A DNA stretch of 18,053 bases, taken from positions 1 to 18,053 of the forward strand of contig JADFHR010000027.1 of assembly GCA_022567015.1 (NCBI GenBank). Direction: 5' to 3'. Origin of the DNA: Pseudomonadota bacterium (GTDB taxonomy: Bacteria > Pseudomonadota > Alphaproteobacteria > Rhodospirillales > 2-02-FULL-58-16). The position numbers and the translations under genes were made by a program. The notes under the pieces were generated by a model that had not been told where the DNA came from, did no database searches, and was given only the letters and a program-made list of their open reading frames with translations. Of this stretch, positions 15,189 to 18,053 are shown one piece after another. How positions within the stretch are numbered: position 1 is the stretch's first letter; the number at the start of each line of letters is the position of its first letter.

Positions 15189-17126
15189 ATGGCAACCAAA
15201 AGAATGCTCATCGACGCCACGCACCCGGAGGAAACCCGGGTCGTGGTCCTCAACGGAAACCATCTGGAAAATTTTGACGTCGAGGTCGAATCCCGAAGGC
15301 AGCTCAAAGGCAACATATACCTGGCCAAGGTAGTCAGGGTCGAACCGTCCCTGCAGGCGGCGTTCGTGGACTTCGGCGGCAATCGCCACGGTTTCCTTTC
15401 CTTCAACGAAATCCATCCCGATTACTACCGCATCCCGGTCGCCGACCGCGAGGTGCTGCTGGCCGAACAGGAAGCGGCGGAGAAGGCCGACGAGGCCGCG
15501 AAATCGGCCGACGAGGACGAGGATACCCCCCCCGGCGTGGAAACCGTGGGCGGTGACGACAGCGAGGAGGTGGAGGCCCGCAGGCCGCCGCCGTCGCGCC
15601 GGGACTACAAAATCCAGGAGGTCACCAAACGCCGCCAGATCCTTCTTGTACAGGTGGTCAAGGAGGAACGGGGGAACAAGGGCGCGGCGCTCACCACGTA
15701 TGTTTCCCTGGCCGGGCGCTATTGCGTGTTGATGCCCAACACGGCGCGCGGCGGGGGCATCTCGCGCAAGATCCCCACCGGCGCCGACCGCAAGCGCCTG
15801 AGAACCCTCCTCGGCGATCTGGGCATCTCCAAGGGGATGGCGGTCATCGTGCGCACCGCCGGCGCCAAGCGAACCAAGGCCGAGATCAAGCGCGATTACG
15901 AATACCTGGTGCGGCTCTGGGACAGCGTGCGTGAGCTGACCCTGAAGTCGACGGCGCCGACCCTGGTGCACGAAGAAGCCAACCTGATCAAACGGTCCAT
16001 CCGCGACCTGTACAGCAGCGACATCGAGGAGATCATCGTCGACGGCGAGGAAGGGTACCGTACCGCCAAGGACTTCATAAAGCTCCTCATCCCGAGCCAT
16101 GCCAAGCGGGTGAAACATTACGACAGCAATGGGGTGTCGCTCATTCAGCACTTCCAGGTGGAGAGCCAGTTGGACGCCATGCACAATCCCCGGGTGCAGC
16201 TCGACGCCGGCGGCTACATCGTCATCGACCCGACCGAGGCCCTGGTCGCCATCGACGTGAACTCCGGGCGCGCCACCCGCGCGCGGAACATCGAGGAGAC
16301 GGCGTTGAAAACCAACCTGGAGGCGGCCGCCGAGATCGCCCGCCAGGTGCGCCTGCGCGACCTTTCCGGGCTCATCGTCATCGATTTCATCGACATGGAG
16401 GTGGCGCGCAACAACGCCCAGGTCGAACGGCGGCTCAAGGAAAGCATGCGCGACGACCGCGCCCGTATCCAGTTGGGGCGGATCAGCCCCTTCGGGCTGC
16501 TCGAGCTGTCGCGCCAGCGGTTGCGCCCCAGTCTCGTGGAAACCAGCTCCCAGCCCTGCCCCCACTGCGCCGGCACGGGGGTCCAGCGCTCCACGGAATC
16601 AACGGCGCTGCATGTCCTGCGCGCCCTCGAGGAGGAAGCCACCCGCCGCCGCTCCAGCCAGATAACCGTCCACGTGCCGACGGCGGTCGCCATTTATATC
16701 CTCAATCAAAAGCGCGTGGCCGTGGCCGACATCGAACGGCGCGGCAATTTCACCATCCTCGTCGCCGCCGACGATTCCCTGATACCGCCGGATTACCGGA
16801 TCGAACAGGTGACGGCGCGGCGGGGCCGGGCGGACGCCAAATCGGCAGCGCCCACGGCGGCCCGCCCCGCGGCCGAACCGCAGGCCGCGGGCGAGGAAGG
16901 AGAGGGCAAACGGCGGCGCCGGCGCCGGCCGCGCCGTCGCAAGCGGGGCGAAGAGGAGCAGGAATCGGCGGCCGAGGCCGTGGCGCCCGACGAGCCGGCC
17001 GAGCCCGCCGCCAAGGCGCAAGAGGCCGGCGGCCCACCAGACGAGGTGCGCACCGAGGCAACCCCGGAGAAACGGCGGCGCCTTTGCCCAGGCCCACGCC
17101 GACGCGGCCCCGGCCATCGCGTATGA
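15189..17126 (+). CDS. rne: Ribonuclease E
   Basis: RNase E is the single-strand endonuclease that starts mRNA decay and processes rRNA and tRNA precursors. The family start MATKRMLIDATHPEETRV is at 15189, with GGAG 11 bases upstream; the frame stays open to 15081 but that extension is not family-like. The S1 domain (about 36-160) is split by an acidic insert (about 90-135) common in alphaproteobacteria. The 5' sensor is VRTAG near 221-225. The Mg-binding Asp residues lie in AIDVNSG (D356) and VIDFIDM (D399). The zinc-link is CPHCAGTG (C457, C460). A basic tract (about 573-586) and an Ala/Glu-rich tail follow. The protein ends at 645 residues with a Pro/Arg-rich terminus, clearly shorter than the 850-1000 residues usual in this group, so much of the degradosome scaffold is missing. 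Whether this is natural or due to a frameshift cannot be told. Confidence 0.95.
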   Translation: MATKRMLIDATHPEETRVVVLNGNHLENFDVEVESRRQLKGNIYLAKVVRVEPSLQAAFVDFGGNRHGFLSFNEIHPDYYRIPVADREVLLAEQEAAEKADEAAKSADEDEDTPPGVETVGGDDSEEVEARRPPPSRRDYKIQEVTKRRQILLVQVVKEERGNKGAALTTYVSLAGRYCVLMPNTARGGGISRKIPTGADRKRLRTLLGDLGISKGMAVIVRTAGAKRTKAEIKRDYEYLVRLWDSVRELTLKSTAPTLVHEEANLIKRSIRDLYSSDIEEIIVDGEEGYRTAKDFIKLLIPSHAKRVKHYDSNGVSLIQHFQVESQLDAMHNPRVQLDAGGYIVIDPTEALVAIDVNSGRATRARNIEETALKTNLEAAAEIARQVRLRDLSGLIVIDFIDMEVARNNAQVERRLKESMRDDRARIQLGRISPFGLLELSRQRLRPSLVETSSQPCPHCAGTGVQRSTESTALHVLRALEEEATRRRSSQITVHVPTAVAIYILNQKRVAVADIERRGNFTILVAADDSLIPPDYRIEQVTARRGRADAKSAAPTAARPAAEPQAAGEEGEGKRRRRRRPRRRKRGEEEQESAAEAVAPDEPAEPAAKAQEAGGPPDEVRTEATPEKRRRLCPGPRRRGPGHRV

Positions 17127-17230
17127 TTGACGTCAAGCCGGTCGTTTCCGGTACGCAGGCATCGTCTGCGCACCAACTTCAGCGAACGTTTGACCGTCTT
17201 GCTGACGACGATTTCCAAGGCCCGGCCTTC

Positions 17231-17977
17231 ATGGACGACAGATTCTGGCATTTGAAAAACTGCGACCTGTTCGAACGGCTGACGGCCGACGAGCTTGAAT
17301 TGGTGGAATCCCGGTCCCGGGTGAAGACCTTCAAACGCAGCAGCCTGATCTACCTTCCTACAGACTCGGGAAACTCGATCCTCCTGCTGACATCCGGCCG
17401 CGTGAAAATCTATCACTTGACCGCCGAGGGGAAACAGGCGCTGCTGGCGCTGATCGATCCCGGCGAATTGTTCGGCGAACTCGCGGTGCTCGATTCCGGG
17501 CAGCGGGACGAATTCGCCGAAGCGATGGAAGCCAGCACCCTCGTCATGATTCCCCGGGACGTGGTCTCCGGACTGATGACGACGCATCCCGCCGTCGCGC
17601 TGAGTGTCTCCCGCTTGATGGGTCTGAGACGCAAAAAAATCGAACGCCGCCTGAAGTCGCTGCTGTTTCGCTCCAATCGCGAGCGGCTGGTCCATCTGCT
17701 GATGGAACTCGCGGAGAAATACGGCCGACTCACGCCCGACGGATTGCAGATTGACGTAAAACTGTCGCATCAGGAACTGGCCAACATCATCGGCAGCACC
17801 CGGGAAACCGTCACGGTCATTCTCGGCGAACTGCAGCACGAACGAAGTGTCATCGTGCGTCGCCGACAGATCATTCTCACCCAACCGGACCAACTCGCCG
17901 CCTCCATCGACCTGCCCGCCCCTCAGATCCCCCGACCGACCGACCTCAGAAATCCGGTCATGCAATCTCCTCGGTAA
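17231..17977 (+). CDS. Crp/Fnr-family transcriptional regulator
   Basis: This is a cytoplasmic DNA-binding regulator of about 248 residues. The cyclic-nucleotide-binding-like domain occupies about 10-118 (GRVKIYHLTAEGKQ, PGELFGELAVLD). A dimer helix follows at about 120-150, then a winged helix-turn-helix at about 150-215 (SHQELANIIGSTRETVTVILGEL). The position after GELAVLD reads SGQRDEFA rather than the Arg-Ser pair that binds cAMP in Crp. The only N-terminal Cys is in KNCDLF, so it is neither a Crp-like cAMP sensor by motif nor an Fnr iron-sulfur sensor. The effector is unknown. The start MDDRFWHLKNCDLF fits the family. An in-frame ATG at 17123 overlaps the rne stop as ATGA and would add 36 unconserved residues; neither start has a strong ribosome binding site. 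Confidence 0.88.
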   Translation: MDDRFWHLKNCDLFERLTADELELVESRSRVKTFKRSSLIYLPTDSGNSILLLTSGRVKIYHLTAEGKQALLALIDPGELFGELAVLDSGQRDEFAEAMEASTLVMIPRDVVSGLMTTHPAVALSVSRLMGLRRKKIERRLKSLLFRSNRERLVHLLMELAEKYGRLTPDGLQIDVKLSHQELANIIGSTRETVTVILGELQHERSVIVRRRQIILTQPDQLAASIDLPAPQIPRPTDLRNPVMQSPR

Positions 17978-18053
17978 GACGAACAGGAAATTGTCGCAGG
18001 CACGCTCCACGTGCCGGTCGCGCTTGGCAGTCCGCCATAAGTTCGTGCCCCGG
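17978..18053. other. Window end, no gene seen
   Basis: The last 76 bases after the Crp/Fnr stop hold only a small hairpin GGCACG/CGTGCC at 17999-18015 with a five-base loop and no T-run. Confidence 0.4.

Noticed and set aside
14945..15277. Plus ORF of 110 codons in the rne leader
   Set aside because: It overlaps the rne start in another frame, contains the tandem repeat, has no ribosome binding site and resembles no known protein.
15186..16565. Minus-strand ORF of 459 codons
   Set aside because: It is antisense to rne, which is certain.

Overview
This is a GC-rich stretch of bacterial chromosome, most likely from an alphaproteobacterium of the Rhodospirillales type. The main clue is the order prfB - mrcA - amiC, divergent from rne, which is a familiar alphaproteobacterial housekeeping block. 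The RNase E with an acidic insert in its S1 domain and the glnE protein sequence point the same way. Assignment to order is inference from protein flavour and gene order; no marker gene is present.

Left part (1-2233), accessory in character. The window opens inside a type VI secretion spike gene (vgrG, minus strand, only its N-terminal gp27-like part visible). About 600 bp follow with no recognised gene except one possible 48-codon ORF with a good ribosome binding site. Next comes a small cysteine-rich YgbA-type protein (nitrous-oxide-stimulated-promoter family). Its stop codon overlaps the end of an unidentified minus-strand gene remnant, and that remnant is cut by a solo end of a repeat element.

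Middle (2234-9280). A long AsmA/YhdP-like envelope protein is divergent from glnE, the glutamine synthetase adenylyltransferase. A FliL-family protein lies downstream of glnE, away from any flagellar operon visible here.

Right part (9331-17126). A minus-strand cell-wall and translation cluster runs amiC -> mrcA -> prfB. prfB carries the classical programmed +1 frameshift (AGGAGG, three bases, CTT TGA C). A 229-bp non-coding inverted-repeat element lies between amiC and mrcA. It has 25-bp terminal inverted repeats, TTA on both flanks and an inner 19-bp hairpin. rne is divergent from amiC and has a long leader with a promoter-overlapping dyad, a 26-bp tandem repeat and a strong hairpin ending just before the Shine-Dalgarno sequence. 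Its protein is short for this group. A Crp/Fnr-family regulator follows rne and the window ends soon after.

The strongest non-routine observations are the two copies (one complete, one solo end) of the MITE-like element, the structured rne leader with the shortened RNase E, the dyad and possible CTG start between the AsmA-like gene and glnE, and the orphan FliL. I see no CRISPR array, tRNA, rRNA, complete transposase or clear defence or biosynthetic system.
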